DNA of 64,000 nt from Flaccisagitta enflata (GCA_965153355.1 OZ231126.1:109864001-109928000); one strand, 5' to 3'. Shown: positions 44,864 to 57,278, counted from the first letter of the stretch. Notes: a model not told the origin generated them from the sequence alone. Made by a program: numbers and translations.

Positions 44864-45076
44864 TTATGAGTGGCGGTAGCTTGAACAGATGGGGTATACC
44901 GATCTATTTGCGCATCGAAAGTTTCTTTCGAAGAAGTGCCGATCTTTTTCCGTAGCAGCATTCTGAAACTTTTGACGACTGTAGTCTTCCTCATTGAATC
45001 CCAGATTGAGAAATTCTACTTTGGAAAAGCAATCTTTCGTGAATGTTATTAGCGCGAACAAGATAATCGCAGCCAT
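44864..45076 (-). CDS. Possible small secreted protein, 70 residues
   Basis: ATG at 45076 encodes a hydrophobic N-terminus (MAAIILFALITFTKDCFS) that could be a signal peptide, followed by a charged segment with three further Cys and a TAA at 44864. Alternatively this is a first exon continuing elsewhere. Low support because it is short and unaligned to any family I know. Confidence 0.3.
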   Translation of the reverse strand: MAAIILFALITFTKDCFSKVEFLNLGFNEEDYSRQKFQNAATEKDRHFFERNFRCANRSVYPICSSYRHS

Positions 45077-45226
45077 GCTAATTGACTGGACTAACGGACT
45101 TTTCTAGATTGTTTTTGTTTGCATCACGATTTTCAGAGAAAGTATTGACTGAAAAAAAACACCTAATTCAACATCATGTATACTGGTGGTCATATGATTA
45201 TGGATTATATCCATGATGACAATTTT

Positions 45227-45458
45227 TAGTCGCGTGCTACGCGACTCTACACCCCGCTATGTCGGTCTGTTGGTTGGTCGGTTGGTTGGTCGGTTGGTTG
45301 GTCGGTTGGTTGGTCGGTTGGTTGGTCGGTCGGTCCCCTTTTTACTTTTTCGGCGTTTTTGAGCTTTTTGAGCCTGCCCAGATGCCCTAGTGACCTACTC
45401 CAGCACTGCTCCTGCCCGCCTGCAGGCGACTAGGGTAGCCGTGTATCCGGCCTTGTTT
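45227..45458 (-). repeat. GCGAC-hairpin dispersed repeat, reverse copy
   Basis: Begins TTTTTAGTCGCGTGCTACGC and ends GTAGCCGTGTATCCGGCCTT, the reverse complement of the plus-strand copies. The internal microsatellite here is GGTTGGTC. Confidence 0.85.
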
Positions 45459-45514
45459 TTTATATTTATATTTATATGGAAGTTAGCAAGGATAACAACA
45501 TCAATAATAATGTC

Positions 45515-45549
45515 TACAACAACAACAACAACAACAAAAACAACAACCA

Positions 45550-45612
<63 letters not shown>

Positions 45613-45615
45613 CCA
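45515..45615. repeat. (AAC)n microsatellite
   Basis: Nearly pure AAC run adjacent to the reverse repeat copy. Confidence 0.95.
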
Positions 45616-46333
45616 CAACCTAAGATTTCATGGGACTTGGTGGGGGTGTCTGGTTAGTCTTATATCGATCATTCCATCGCTTAAACAATGACCCGCGACG
45701 GAAAAGGGTGACGTTATTGCTAATTTATTCAAGTAAAATGGCCCTCCCAGGTGAGAGATCTTAATCATGCTAGAGAAAGAGAGAAAATGTCGTCGTACAT
45801 GTCATGTTTTAGGGTCGTGTTTTAGGGGGTTCAGTTCAGCAAATAAGTTTTTTTTCTGCGGAGTGCGGATATTACTGATATTAGTGCGGTCATGTGGGTT
45901 GTAAATGTGAATGTTTTGGTTTTAGATGCACCTAGCGTCTCCACTGGAGGTAACGTCAGTCGGTCTGTCGGACAGCCTGTCTGTTGTTAACAACCCAACA
46001 ATTCCAACGCATCAAATTGAATGATAAACCCTAATTTAAACATGTAACCAGATTAATCACCGCACATGAATTCTCTTTAAATACCCGACAGATTTCGAGG
46101 CTGTTTTGTTCACCAAAATGTGGCGGATATGTGAACTTAACAATGTCCTTTAAAATAATATTCACTGCTTTCTTACCCTCTGGATTGCATTACTGCCCCT
46201 GCAAGCGATTGCTTATTGGCCGTGTATGACCCAATATTATCGTAGTTCGTTCTGCAGCAATAAAAACAGCATTTAAGAAGTTATCTCTCTTAACCGGCCA
46301 TACAGAGTTTTTTTGTAAGTAGCCTTTTTCACA
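45616..46333. other. Upstream region of the MULE transposase gene
   Basis: No repeat or gene recognised. It may contain the left end and promoter of the transposon. No inverted match to DNA downstream of 50747 was noticed. Confidence 0.35.
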
Positions 46334-46469
46334 ATGGATAAGCCAAAAGTAATCGGGCCTAAGAAAGGAAACTCAAAAGATAGATACCATCGAGCGCAAT
46401 ACAAAGGTATACTTATTTAGATCGAACGATCGACAAATTACGTACAATAAATAAATAGATAGATAGATT

Positions 46470-46508
<39 letters not shown>

Positions 46509-48358
46509 TGATAGAAAAATAGATAGAAGGACAGTAATAAATTAAGTGTTTACATATATTTGTCGATAAACAGAAAAATTATGATACAATGATCGATAGA
46601 CATATGATACCCACATGATACAAAATCTACCTCTCTTTCCCACTTATCATCAGGCTGGAGTTACACGGAGCGATATCATTCGGCCATTAGTCTGACATCT
46701 TTATTTCTTGTTTTCCGCTGCGCCATACGGACATGTCCCGGGGGGCTTAAGATACGAAGGGATAGTCATACAGTTGTCAGTAAGTGAATGGAATTTGATA
46801 TTTCAACAGAATAACAGGGTGTGCAAAACATCAACATCAATGGAGCTCACAAAAGCAAATAAACTTGGCTTAAAAAGCAAAAAAAAACACAAAAAAACTA
46901 ACTACAGAATTTCAGTTTTTTTAATCAGTCTTTTTTAAAGGTTGTTTTATTTAACTCAAATTTATCTGAAAAGTTTTATTTCTGACCATTTTACTCTTTT
47001 TGAATTTTGGTTTTGAATGCTAAAAAGGATATTTTTTCATATCTACCCCTGATGCTTTCAAATACCATTTTTTTCTACAGGGTTTTTAATTGCCAAGTCT
47101 GAATAATTTTGCACTCCCTGTTATGTTAGACGTCATCATCAAATTTACTTTCTCCCTCTAAAAGAAACCCTGATTGCTGTAAAAATTGTTCCACCCTTTA
47201 AGGAGAGATCCGACACACGTGTCTTCCTAACCCACTTCACCAAAAAGTTCAAGAACACAAAGAGAATATAAAAGCTGAGGCAAAGCAGGACCTAGGCACT
47301 TCACCATTGCAACTTGTAAATCGATATCGGTAATAACTAATATATCAGGTGTCCTGTATATTCGGTGTATTATATTTCTAAAAAGAATTAGCTGGGTGGT
47401 AGAGGTGATTCTCAAATAATTTGCATGTATCTAACTTATTATGTAGCAAATTCAACCACGTGAGTTGGGTAGAAAGAAGCTAGAACAGAAATTGCATCAA
47501 CAAACCAAAAGATTGACCGGAAGATTAACTGAATCAGTGAGGGAACGAATCCACAACTATTCAATCCCTGTTTTTTTTCTTTTTTGGGGGGGTAATTTCT
47601 AAGGGTCAACAACGTCGATCCTGAATTGGATAAGTTGATGCCACGTCCGGATCAGTTGCAAAGAATTGCGTCAGATGCTCGTGCTGGTTTGAAAATTCTG
47701 GATCCAGACTCCTTGGCAGAATTGGATCTTTATGACTACGAGGTTTGAAAGTGACATACAATAGTCAACTCTTTGATAACACATAAATCAGAGAAAACTG
47801 TATGGTGTGACATATGTTGGACAATTCTGGGCTGTGTGACATACATCAGAAAAAACTGGATGGTGTGACATACATTGGAGCATTCTGGGCTGTGTGCCAT
47901 ACATTGGAGAAGTATGGATGGTGTGACATACCAGTGAGAGCTCCAAAGGCTCTCATCCTTTTGTAAATTAGGGTTGAGTAGTAATGTTGTCCAACTTTCA
48001 TACATACAGGACAAAACTGACATACACGAACGAACGAACGGAGAAATCTGTGGAACTTTGGTGTTCCACTAACGTGGAACACAGTAAATTATATATGCTC
48101 AAGGAAGATTTGCTGTTTCAATAACTTGATCAGTTACATTTTTCAACCATCATATCTTTACCATTGACAGGTTATATGCCAAAATCCATCTTGGATTTTA
48201 TATGATTCCATCGCTGCCGGGACGCGGGATGACTTTGAGGGTGCGATGATTATATTTGCGACACCAGATGGTATTCAAAGATTATCTGTCTCCGAAGTTT
48301 GGATATCGGATGGGACATTCAAGCGTTGCCCAAAAATGTTTTCTCAATGGGTTGGCAT

Positions 48359-48456
<98 letters not shown>

Positions 48457-50747
48457 ACAGACAGACAGACACATACACACACACATGTATGTATATACTC
48501 ACAGAGGAAAAAACATTAAATGCATTTTGATTCTTCGTTTCAGTATACCATTATGGGAATGACCAAAGTCAATGGTCAAATTCGTTGGAACCCCTGTGCA
48601 TACATACTTATGACAAACCGAACTGCCAAGTCCTATGGTTTTGCACTTACCAAAATCATAAGTAATACTATTATTTCAATATATTAAGCGATTCAGTCCC
48701 CTTTAGCTTGCAAACTCGATAAAACAATTTACTCGATTTACTTAACAGCCAAAATCAATCAATCCTGCGCGACGAGATTTGATCCAACGCAACACTTCAT
48801 CAGAGTGGATTATGAAATTGCTATTACTCAAGCGGCGAGACAACTAGGATTCAAACTTCAGTATTGCCAATTTCATCGGAACCAGGTAATCCATGTGTAA
48901 AAATGAAGGCCGCTGAGGCAGCCTAAAAACAGATCTTACCCTGCATAATTCACTGATTTCAGAAAAAGTTAATCTTTTGAATTTTTTTTTATAACACTTA
49001 AGTGGAAAGCCAGAAATCATTTTAAATAGCGGGAAGAACGAGACAACGACTTCCCTCATTGATTTTTCATAAGTCTTCAATGTTTAAGCATGTAGTTTTC
49101 TTACAATTGAGCATAACTTATTGTTTACATGACAAAAAAAAAAAAATAAAAAAGCAGCGGCTTATGAATTGCGGTATGTTACAAACATCATAAAGAAAAA
49201 AGAAGAACAAAAACAAAAAACAAACAAACAAACAAACAAAAAACAGATAAACAAAAGAAAAAGGCTAAATCGGTAAGCAAAATCTGTCAATTGTATCCCA
49301 GCATCTCATTATCAAACATGAAGTGGTCATTACATATTAGCTCAGAAAAATTCACATAAATAGACGGTAAGTAGCCATTATCCACTGAGATTTTAGATTT
49401 TCTTTTTGTCAGCGATGTGTTGGTACATCACACCAGTCAGACGGATGCAAATTTTTTTCAGATGATTTATAACCAAATCGAGACGCTTGGATTGTCGACG
49501 TTATACGAAAAGAACACTGCCTTTGCGCGAGCAGTGTCCTATGTTTTCATGGCAAATTTTGCTCCGGCTTGATGGTCATCAAACTTCTTGGAAGCCGCTT
49601 TAGACGTATTATCCGCTATGAATAACGCTGCAATTGATGAATTCGTGAAATATTTACGAGAAACATTCATTGGCATTGACGGGTATATTGATACATATAG
49701 ATATGGAAACTAGTGACACGGGTTTACAATATCGTTGCGGACGGGTGGGTCAGGGGCATCCAACCCCCATCCACAACCCATGCCCCCCCCCCCCCACCGA
49801 CTCACATACCGAAAAAAAAACATCTAAAACGCTGGTTCAATTTTTCGACTCGTGGGTTACGGACCAACTGACGGACAGACCGACGGACAAAGCCTCTTAA
49901 AGAGTTCTGTGTCCGCAACTAAAAATATGTTACAAATGAAATTTCCTCTTTAACCGTTATTGATTTTCATGCTGTCTTCTCAAGGTCCTCGCCAAGATAT
50001 CGACCAGCTGCTGTTAGCGTATTTCAAAATGTCTTAGCTGGTACAGGAATCACCACTAATCCTTTAGAGAGTTTTCACGGCAAATTGGGATTACAATTGA
50101 ATAACAAACCTACTCTTTTCGATTGGATTGAATTCCTGAAGGAAGATATCAGAAGAGTCGCCAGTGTTGTTGCGCAGGTCACCATAGTGATGAAATATAT
50201 CGTATTTATTTACACAGTAATTTGCAGATCGGAGGAACAGAGCAAATAAACGAGTAACTAATCTACAAACATGAGTCTCAACAAATTTTCCCCCATTACC
50301 ACTTACCTTATGACTAACACAATATCGAGAACGATTAGGATTCTGATGAATGAATACACATGCAAGTGCACTGGCCTCTCAACGAGAGTTCCAGTGAGAC
50401 GTACGTATTTTTGCAGTTCGACATTGTTTGAGGGTTCCTATTACTACTTTATTAATATTACAAACACTCATGAAATCTTGTCAAGAGGGAAAAATCAAAA
50501 TGAAAGTAAAAACAAAATTGAAAGGAGCTAAAATCATGTTAAGCTCGTCCAATGACCTGAATTGAAATCCTAGGCGGCGGTCGGGATCGTGCCTCCATTG
50601 ACAAAAAAGCAGAGGGAACAAGCAGTACGCGACGCAGAGATACGGGAAATCTGTGACTCCATTGAGAGCGAAGATCTTGGAACCCCTCTGCCCATTTTGG
50701 AGCGGCTTTCAAGAGCTTGGGTGAACCATACTGGACGATTCTTGTGA
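46334..50747 (+). CDS. MULE-domain (Mutator-like) DDE transposase, multi-exon, one in-frame TGA
   Basis: Cut-and-paste transposase of the MULE superfamily. Well-phased exons are 47604-47742, 48171-48350, 48544-48661, 48749-48885, 49462-49682, 49985-50177 and 50574-50747, with GT-AG borders. Upstream candidates are 46334-46406 (MDKPKVIGPKK) and 47447-47536, the latter not phase-matched. Catalytic context: first Asp in ISDGTFKRCPKMF, second Asp in RVDYEIA, then the conserved CQFHRNQ (C-x2-H), and the Glu-containing TTNPLESFHGKL typical of the family. The C-terminal exon is Lys/Arg/Glu-rich and ends NHTGRFL. A TGA at 49570 lies between FAPA and WSSNF. Otherwise the frame is clean, so inactivation looks recent, or the stop is an assembly or allelic change. 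Introns contain a (GA)n run, a satellite fragment and a GCGAC-hairpin repeat. TIRs were not identified. Confidence 0.8.
46447..46520. repeat. (GATA)n microsatellite
   Basis: TAGATAGATAGA run inside the presumed first intron of the transposase gene. Confidence 0.9.
47795..47935. repeat. Fragment of the 29-bp satellite in reverse sense
   Basis: TGGTGTGACATA(C/T) and GGGCTGTGTGNCATACAT units alternate as in 13087-13872 but reverse-complemented. They lie in an intron of the transposase gene. Confidence 0.8.
48360..48452. repeat. (GA)n microsatellite in an intron
   Basis: GA run starting 10 bp after the donor at 48350. Confidence 0.95.
49732..49922 (+). repeat. GCGAC-hairpin type repeat, variant copy in an intron
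   Basis: Contains GTTGCGGACGGGTGGG and ends AGAGTTCTGTGTCCGCAACT then AAAAA. It belongs to the GTTGCGGAC subfamily also seen at 39735-39882 and 62428-62645. Confidence 0.75.
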
Positions 50748-50934
50748 ATTTTTTTTGTTGCCGTTCTTACATGTTTGTATTGATCCATTTTGATCCTTTT
50801 CTTTCTAGACAAACGTGACACCATGCTTTTGGAGAAAAAACACTCGGGAGAATAGAAAGAAATGTTGATGCTTTAAGTTTTTTTTCTTAATTGCAGGAAT
50901 ATACAGTTGTCGCAATGCGTAATGATAGCTATGC

Positions 50935-51260
<326 letters not shown>

Positions 51261-51279
51261 TCTAGCGACTACTAACAGG

Positions 51280-51690
51280 CCGTGTACACTTTTTTCTTTT
51301 TATAAAATCACTGTTTTTGAGATCATCAGCCTCTGATTTAGCAACAAAAAAAAACAAAAAAAAAAAAAAAAAAGAAAAAGAACTGCAGAAAAACAAGTTG
51401 AGCCTCAGATTAAAGGATAAGAACATTACTTTTAGAAAGAATTGATAAAATAAGATCAAATTTCCTTAAAAATCTATATTGTAATATTGATTTTCAAAAT
51501 GATATTTTATTCTTTTAAAACATTATTTTTTTTCTTTATATATATGAAAAAAAGGAGCAAATCATAAGAACTATCTATAGTAATTGCAAAAAAAATAAGA
51601 ACATGTTAAGAACTTGAGCCTCAAAATGGGGCTAAAAAAGAACGCTGAGGCTCACCTCAGAAATGCATGTTCTTATAAAATGAAAAGCGT
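51280..51690. mobile_element. TIR element related to the MITE at 31459-31887
   Basis: Left TACACTTTTTTCTTTTTATA pairs imperfectly with right TTCTTATAAAATGAAAAGCGTGTA. The internal word AACATTACTTTTAGAA is AT-rich. The arms are less well preserved than in the 31-kb copy. Confidence 0.5.
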
Positions 51691-52215
51691 GTATCCGGCC
51701 CTGTTTCTTCTTTCCTTTCTAAATGACAATACACAACTGGAAAGCTCTTTCTTGAAACTTTCGTCGAATTATTGCAGTTCCGCACCGCATCCACCGCCCT
51801 TACGAATTTGTTTGTCCATGATTAAAGACAGATGGCTGAATACGTTTGTCCGCAAGTTGCCTTTTCTCTCTCAGAAGAGATTTATTTTTCTAACTAATAT
51901 TTCGTCCTTCGGTCCGTCGTTTTTAAAAACAAAGAAATGAGTAAAGTTTTTTTCTCTTTGTCCGTCCGTCCGTCCGTCCGTCCGTCCGTCCGTCCGTCCG
52001 TCCGTCCAACCTCTCACAGTCAACATTCAACATCTCAATGCTGTAATATGACGTAATATGACAATGTTTGAATAGCAAACAAAGGAATAAGGTTGGACAT
52101 TTCCGTATTGGACATTCGACGTTGGACATTCATAAAGAAGGTTGGACATTTTCGTCATTGGACATGACTGATTTGTACACAAAAAGTTGGACATTTTCGT
52201 CATGATTCGCAATAT
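51691..52215. repeat. (GTCC)n and TTGGACATTTTCGTC tracts
   Basis: GTCC run at 51959-52007 and several copies of TTGGACATTTTCGTCATTGG-like sequence at 52093-52205. The latter is the reverse sense of the ATGTCCAA tract at 40018-40110. Confidence 0.75.
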
Positions 52216-52272
52216 GTGGTCAGCGATACCCGTTGCCCTGCTTTGAGTGATTGTGAATTGGAGTGAGGGGAA

Positions 52273-52935
52273 GCAGGGCTGCGGCCCCGAAGGGGACGAA
52301 GTCCTGTAGAACACGGGGGACTTTCATTCGTCCTGCCTGAAGAAGTGGATGAGATGCTATAGAGGGCTGAATGCCTTCAAGAGCCTAAATTGAGGTCTAA
52401 GAGGGCTGATATAAGGCCTGAGAATGTCAATTGGAGGCTTGAGAGGGCTGACTAGAGGCTTGAGAGAGCTGGATTAAGGCTTGAAAGGTCAGAGGACTGA
52501 TTTGAAGCCTGAGAGCAACAAATTCAGGCTTAGATGGCTGATTTGAGATCTGAGAGGTCTAATATGAGACCTGAGAGGCCTAATTTGAGGCCTGAGGGGC
52601 AAGATTTGAAACCAAAGAATTTGGTTTTGTGGCCTGAGAGGCCAAAATTGAGGCTTCAGAGGCCAGGTTTGAGGCCTAAGAGGTTGGATTTGAGGCCTGA
52701 GAGACCGGATTTGAGGCCTGAGAGGCCAGATTTGAGGACTGAGAGGCTGTATTTGAGGCCTGAGAGGTCAGATTTTAGGCCTGAGAGGTCAGATTTAAGG
52801 CCTGAGAGGCCATATTTGAGGCCCGAGGGGCTTGATGAGAGGGGGGGACGAACGAACGGATAAACAAACGGACGAACGAAAGTCCCCCTGTGTTCTACAG
52901 GACTTCGTCCCCTTCGGGGCCGCTGCCCAAAAGGG
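52273..52935. mobile_element. TIR-bounded minisatellite element, best-preserved copy
   Basis: Left end: GGCTGCGGCCCCGAAGGGGA, then CGAAGTCCTGTAGAACAC and GGGGGACTTTCATTCGTCC. Right end: the inverted AAAGTCCCCCTGTGTTCTAC, AGGACTTCGTCCCCTTCGGG and GCCGCTGCCC. The TIR is about 60 bp. The interior is a 21-bp array (GAGGCCTGAGAGGCCAGATTT) of about 20 units plus a GAACGGA stretch. No coding capacity. Confidence 0.85.
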
Positions 52936-53537
52936 CTGATTTGATCGATTGAAGCACAGTAATGAGGCATGTAGGGGCTGATTTGGGGGGTTCAAGGGCT
53001 CAAATAGGACCAGGGATGAGGGCAAATTGGAGACCTCACAGGGTTATTTTGAGGGCTGATTTTAGACCCAAGTGGTCAGATTTTAGGTTTGAGAGGGCTA
53101 ATTTTAGGCCTGAAATGGTTGATTTTTAGCCTGACAAGGCTGAATTAGGGCCTAAGAGAGCTGATTAAGGGTCTTAGAGAGCTAATTTTGGACCTGGGAG
53201 GGCTGATTTTGGGCCTGAGAAGGCAGATTTTGGGCATAAGAGGGCTGAGTTTTGGGCCTGAGAGTACTAATTTTGGGCTTGAGAGGGTTGACTTAGGGCC
53301 TGAGAGGGGTCAAGGGGGGATGTACGGACAGACATATGGACGTACAAACGTCTGGAAATTCACCGCTGTGTCCTACAGCACATCGGCCCTTTGGGGCCGC
53401 TGCCCAAAAAGGAAAGGAAATGAAAGGAAAAGAAATGAAGAAGGAAAGGAAGAGAAACAGGTAGCCTAAGGGCAATATGTGGTCAGCGATACCCGTTGCC
53501 CTGCTTTGCATGATTGTGATATGGAGTGAGAGGAGGC
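52936..53537. repeat. Minisatellite array and GGAAA tract
   Basis: 53030-53310 is a GGGCCTGAGAGGGCTGATTTT-type array with one right-end module at 53365-53412. GAAAGGAAATGAAAGG repeats follow to 53460, then the GCAATATGTGGTCAGCGATA module. Confidence 0.75.
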
Positions 53538-53972
53538 AGGGCAGCGGCCCTAAAGGGGAGAAGTCCTGTAGAACACAGGGGGACTTTTGTTCGTCATTCC
53601 GTTAGTCCATCCGTCCGTCAGTCCGTCCATCTGTCCATTCCCCCAGGCCCTCTCAGGCCTGAAATCTGCTCTCTCAGGCCTAAAATCTATCCTCTCAGGC
53701 CTGAAATCTGCCCTCTCAGATTTCAGGCCTGAGAGGGCAGATTCAAGGCCTGAGAAGGCAGTTTTCAGGCCTGAGAGGACAGATTCAAGGCCTGAGAGGG
53801 CAGATTTCAGGCCTGAAAGGGTTGATTTCAGGCCTGAAAGGGTGGATTTCAGGCGTGAGAGGGCCTGGGGGGGGGGAACGGACGAACGGTCGAACAGATG
53901 GACGGAATGACGAGCAAAAGTCCCCCTGTGTTCTACAGGACTTCGTCCCCTTCGGGGCCGCTGCCCAAAAAG
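53538..53972. mobile_element. TIR-bounded minisatellite element with internal inversion
   Basis: Left and right TIRs match those at 52273-52935. The interior array switches orientation at about 53719 (CCTCTCAGATTTCAGG), so the two halves form a long palindrome. Confidence 0.85.
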
Positions 53973-54397
53973 GGAAAGAAAAAGAGAGAAGGAAACAAAG
54001 AGAACAAAAGGAGGAAACAAAGAGAAAGAAAAGAAGAAAGAAAGAAAGAGAGAAAAAAAAGAAGTCATCCAAGGATCGCACATGATGACTGAAAATCAAA
54101 TTTTGTCTTCATTTGCACCCTGACATTAGCCCTTTCAGGCCTCAAATTGACCCTCTTAGTCCCTCTCTCAGGCTTCAAGCAAGCCCTCACATGCCTCAAT
54201 CCAGCCTCCTCAGTTCTCAGATCAGTCCCCTAAAACATTGAATCATAGATCATAGGCCCCTCCAGGGCTGCTGCCCCTATTGACCAAGATAACTTGAGAT
54301 GATAATTAGAATAAATGGGGCATCGGGTACCGCTGACCATATGACGCTTGAGCGATCTGTTTATCTATTCGCAGACTGGGGACTCTAAAAGCGGCTT
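53973..54397. repeat. GAAA-rich tract and degenerate modules
   Basis: (GAAA)n-like at 53975-54060, a CATCCAAGGATCGCACATGA module at 54065, and a degenerate CCTCAAAT array at 54115-54240. No gene. Confidence 0.6.
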
Positions 54398-54860
54398 TTT
54401 GGGCAGCGGCCACGAAAGGGGACGAAGTCCTGTAGAACACAGGGGGACTTGTTTGTCCATACGTCTGTCCGTACATCCGTCTGTACGTCCGTACATCCGT
54501 CCGTTAGTCCCCCCCAGGCCCTCTCAGGCATAAAATCTGCCCTCTCAGAACACAGGGGGACTTTTGTTTGTCCATACGTCCGTCCGTACGTCCGTACATC
54601 CGTCCATTAGTCCCCCCCAGGCCCTCTCAGGCATAAAATCTGCTCTCTCAGGCATAAAATCTGCCCTCTCAGGCTTGAAATTGTCCCGCTCAGGCCTGAA
54701 ATCTGCCCTCTCAGGCCTGAAATATAACCTCTCAGGCCTCAAACCTGTCCTCTCAGTCCTTAGATATGCCCTCTCAGATTTCAGGCCCAAGAGGGCAGAT
54801 TTCAGGCCTGAGAGGCTGAGAGGGCAGATTTCAGGCCTGAGAGGGTCTGGGGGGACTAAC
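54398..54860. repeat. Duplicated left modules and inverted minisatellite array
   Basis: ACACAGGGGGACTTN(T)GTTTGTCC occurs at 54437 and 54550, followed by CCCCCCAGGCCCTCTCAGGC each time. The array reverses orientation near 54777 (CTCAGATTTCAGGCCC). Confidence 0.75.
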
Positions 54861-54993
54861 GGACAGACGGACGGCAAATGAACAAAAGTCGCTGACCACA
54901 TATTGCCCTTGGGCGACCTGTTTTTTATATGTCCATCCACCCGTCCGTCTGTGGGTTGGTCCATCAGTTCGTTGGCCCATCTGTCCGTGATGA

Positions 54994-55060
54994 TTAAGTT
55001 GGAAAAAAGCTTCAAAATTACAGTCCCCGACTGGGGACTGTAATTTTTGAAGCTTTCTCT
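54994..55060. other. Near-perfect 60-bp palindrome
   Basis: AAAGCTTCAAAATTACAGTC at the left and GACTGTAATTTTTGAAGCTTT at the right pair around CCCCGACTGGGG. No adjacent gene makes a terminator role likely. It may be a small foldback. Confidence 0.7.
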
Positions 55061-55359
55061 TTGCGTAAACGCAACTCGATAAGATACACGACAAGACAGC
55101 AATTTCAAGAAAAAGAAAAAAAAAATCAGTATTGTTTTAATGACAAAACTTGATAACAATAACAATAGTGGATGATGATGATGACAACAATAAATGATAA
55201 TGACAACAAAAATCTAAGAAAAAAATATTTAAAAAATTTTAAAAAAAATTTTTCAAAAAAAAAATTTCAAAAAAACTTTTTTCAAGAATTTTCCAAATAA
55301 ATTTTCAAAAAAATTTTCAAAAAATTTTTTTGAAAAAAAGGTTTTCAAAAAAATTTAAT

Positions 55360-55730
55360 GGTCGAGGATGATGAGAGTAGTCGAGGATGATGACAGTAGT
55401 CGAAGATGATGACAGTAGTCGAAGATGATGACAGTAGTTGAAGATGATGACAGTAGTTGAAGATGATGACAGTAGTTGAAGATGATGACAGTAGTTGAAG
55501 ATGATGACAGTAGTAGAAGATGATGACAGTAGTAGAAGATGATGACAGTAGTAGAAGATGATGACAGTAGTTAATGATGACAGTAGTTGAAGATGATGAC
55601 AGTAGTTGAAGATGATGACAGTAATTGAAGATGATGACAGTAGTTGAAGATGATGACAGTAGTTGAAGATGATGACAGTAGTTGAAGATGATGACAATTG
55701 TTGAAGATGATGACCGTAGTTGAAGATGAA
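55360..55730. repeat. 18-bp GATGATGACAGTAGTTGA array
   Basis: About 20 copies with point variants (AGTCGA, AGTAGA). Encoded repeats are artefacts. Confidence 0.95.
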
Positions 55731-55814
55731 TCTTGAAATCTTTGATGGCAAACCTAAACAAAAATCAAAATGAAATAAATGAGCAAGTAAAAGAATTCAT
55801 CAACTCCAATCCTC

Positions 55815-56350
55815 TATATAAATCGCCTAAGTCCTAGTAACATATAACTACATTAATAAGCTAATATCTTATAAACCAGACTTCAGATTTAATTCAAATT
55901 TTGCAGGGGCAGTTCAATTAATATCCTTTACTTGTATACCAAATTAAAAAAGAATTCACATTACTGTGCTACCCTTTGCCTATCTAAACTGCCTAAGTCA
56001 TAGTAACATATTACTACATAAATAAGCTAATATCTCATAAACCAGACTTCAGATTTAATTCGAATTTTGCAGGGATTATTTATTTACAACTCTACTTGTG
56101 TACCAAATTAGAAAAAAATTCACATACTTTTACTACCCTTTGCCTATGTAAATTGCCTAAGTCCTAGCGACATACTACTACATAAATAAGCTAATATCTC
56201 ATAAACCAGACTTCAGATTTAATTCGAATTTTGCAGGGGTTGTTTATTTACTACCCTCTACTTGTATACCAAATTAAAAAAAAATTCATAAACCTTTACT
56301 ACCCTCTACCAATGTAATCCACCTAAGTCCCAGCTAAATATTACAACAAA
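55815..56350. repeat. 164-bp satellite, about 3.3 copies
   Basis: GCCTAAGTC(C/A)TAG at about 55826, 55989 and 56155, with CACCTAAGTCCCAGC at 56319, each followed by CTAATATCT(C/T)ATAAACCAG and GAATTTTGCAGGG. Monomer length is 163-165 bp. Confidence 0.85.
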
Positions 56351-56702
56351 AATAATAGGCAAAGGGTAGTAAAAGTTAGTGAATTTTTCTGAAAATTGGT
56401 ACTCAAGCTCCTATTGACCTATAAACAACACCAGCAAAGTTTCATAAAATTCTGAAGTCTGGTTCCAAAAATATGAGAGGGTTTTAAACAGACAGACGAC
56501 AGACTACACATCACTGCTACTTCATAGTCACCGACAAAAACTTTTCGTCGGGGACAAAAATGAATACGCGCATTTCCACCTTAGCCCACCCTCGGGTTCG
56601 CGACTTATATTGGCCGCGTATTCGGCCTCATCTTATTTATTAACTTTCTGAGAGCGAGAGCGAGAGAGAGCGAGAGAGAGAGAGCGAGAGAGAGAGAGCG
56701 AG

Positions 56703-56780
<78 letters not shown>

Positions 56781-57278
56781 CGCGAGAGAGAGAGTCATCA
56801 CTGTCGATTTGGTAGAGAAACGTGTTCGCATGTTCGCCCGATTAAAATGAGCCTAAGAAAGTGATGGGTAGAAAACTAGCGTTTTCAACTGGGCAAAATC
56901 CTTCGACTTTTTCTGGAAACACACGCTGACCAAAAAGACCACCACGTGAAATTACGAAAAGGGCAACGGAAAATGAATTTTGTCACCACCAGTCGTCTAT
57001 GCATCCCACCAAAGGTAAAACCTATACTCAATCTGGGTCCGACCCCAATCTCGTAGCTTCGTGCAGATGAGCAGCTCTGCTCACTGACATGTTTTTTTAT
57101 TTGCTTGCTTAAATAAGTATGAAAATATCTATTCATTTTTTGTATCTAAAATCAGAAAGAATAGACTGAGCTAAGTGAGTTAAATGATCTAAAATGCTCA
57201 TAATCCCCTCACAGATGAGCAGCTGTGCTCAAACATTTTTTTGTATTTGCATGGTCAAGTAAACATAGTTACATTCCT
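56351..57278. repeat. Degenerate repeat edge, CGAGAG array and unassigned DNA
   Basis: 56540-56635 resembles the reverse end of the GCGAC-hairpin family (GTTCGCGACTTATATTGG then CGTATTCGGCCTCATCTT). 56650-56795 is a GAGAGCGAGAG/GA array. 56800-57278 holds no supported gene. Confidence 0.6.

Noticed and set aside
46708-46938. 76-codon ORF in the first intron of the transposase
   Set aside because: Low-complexity Lys-rich end, no splice or homology support.
50570-50824. Minus-strand Arg/Ser-rich ORF
   Set aside because: Antisense of the last exon of the transposase, whose plus-strand phase fits the preceding exon exactly.
54994-55060. Rho-independent-type terminator
   Set aside because: The palindrome has no gene upstream and the genome is eukaryotic.
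55317-55761. Long Ile/His/Leu/Ser-rich ORFs on the minus strand
   Set aside because: Translation of the 18-bp GATGATGACAGTAGTTGA array.
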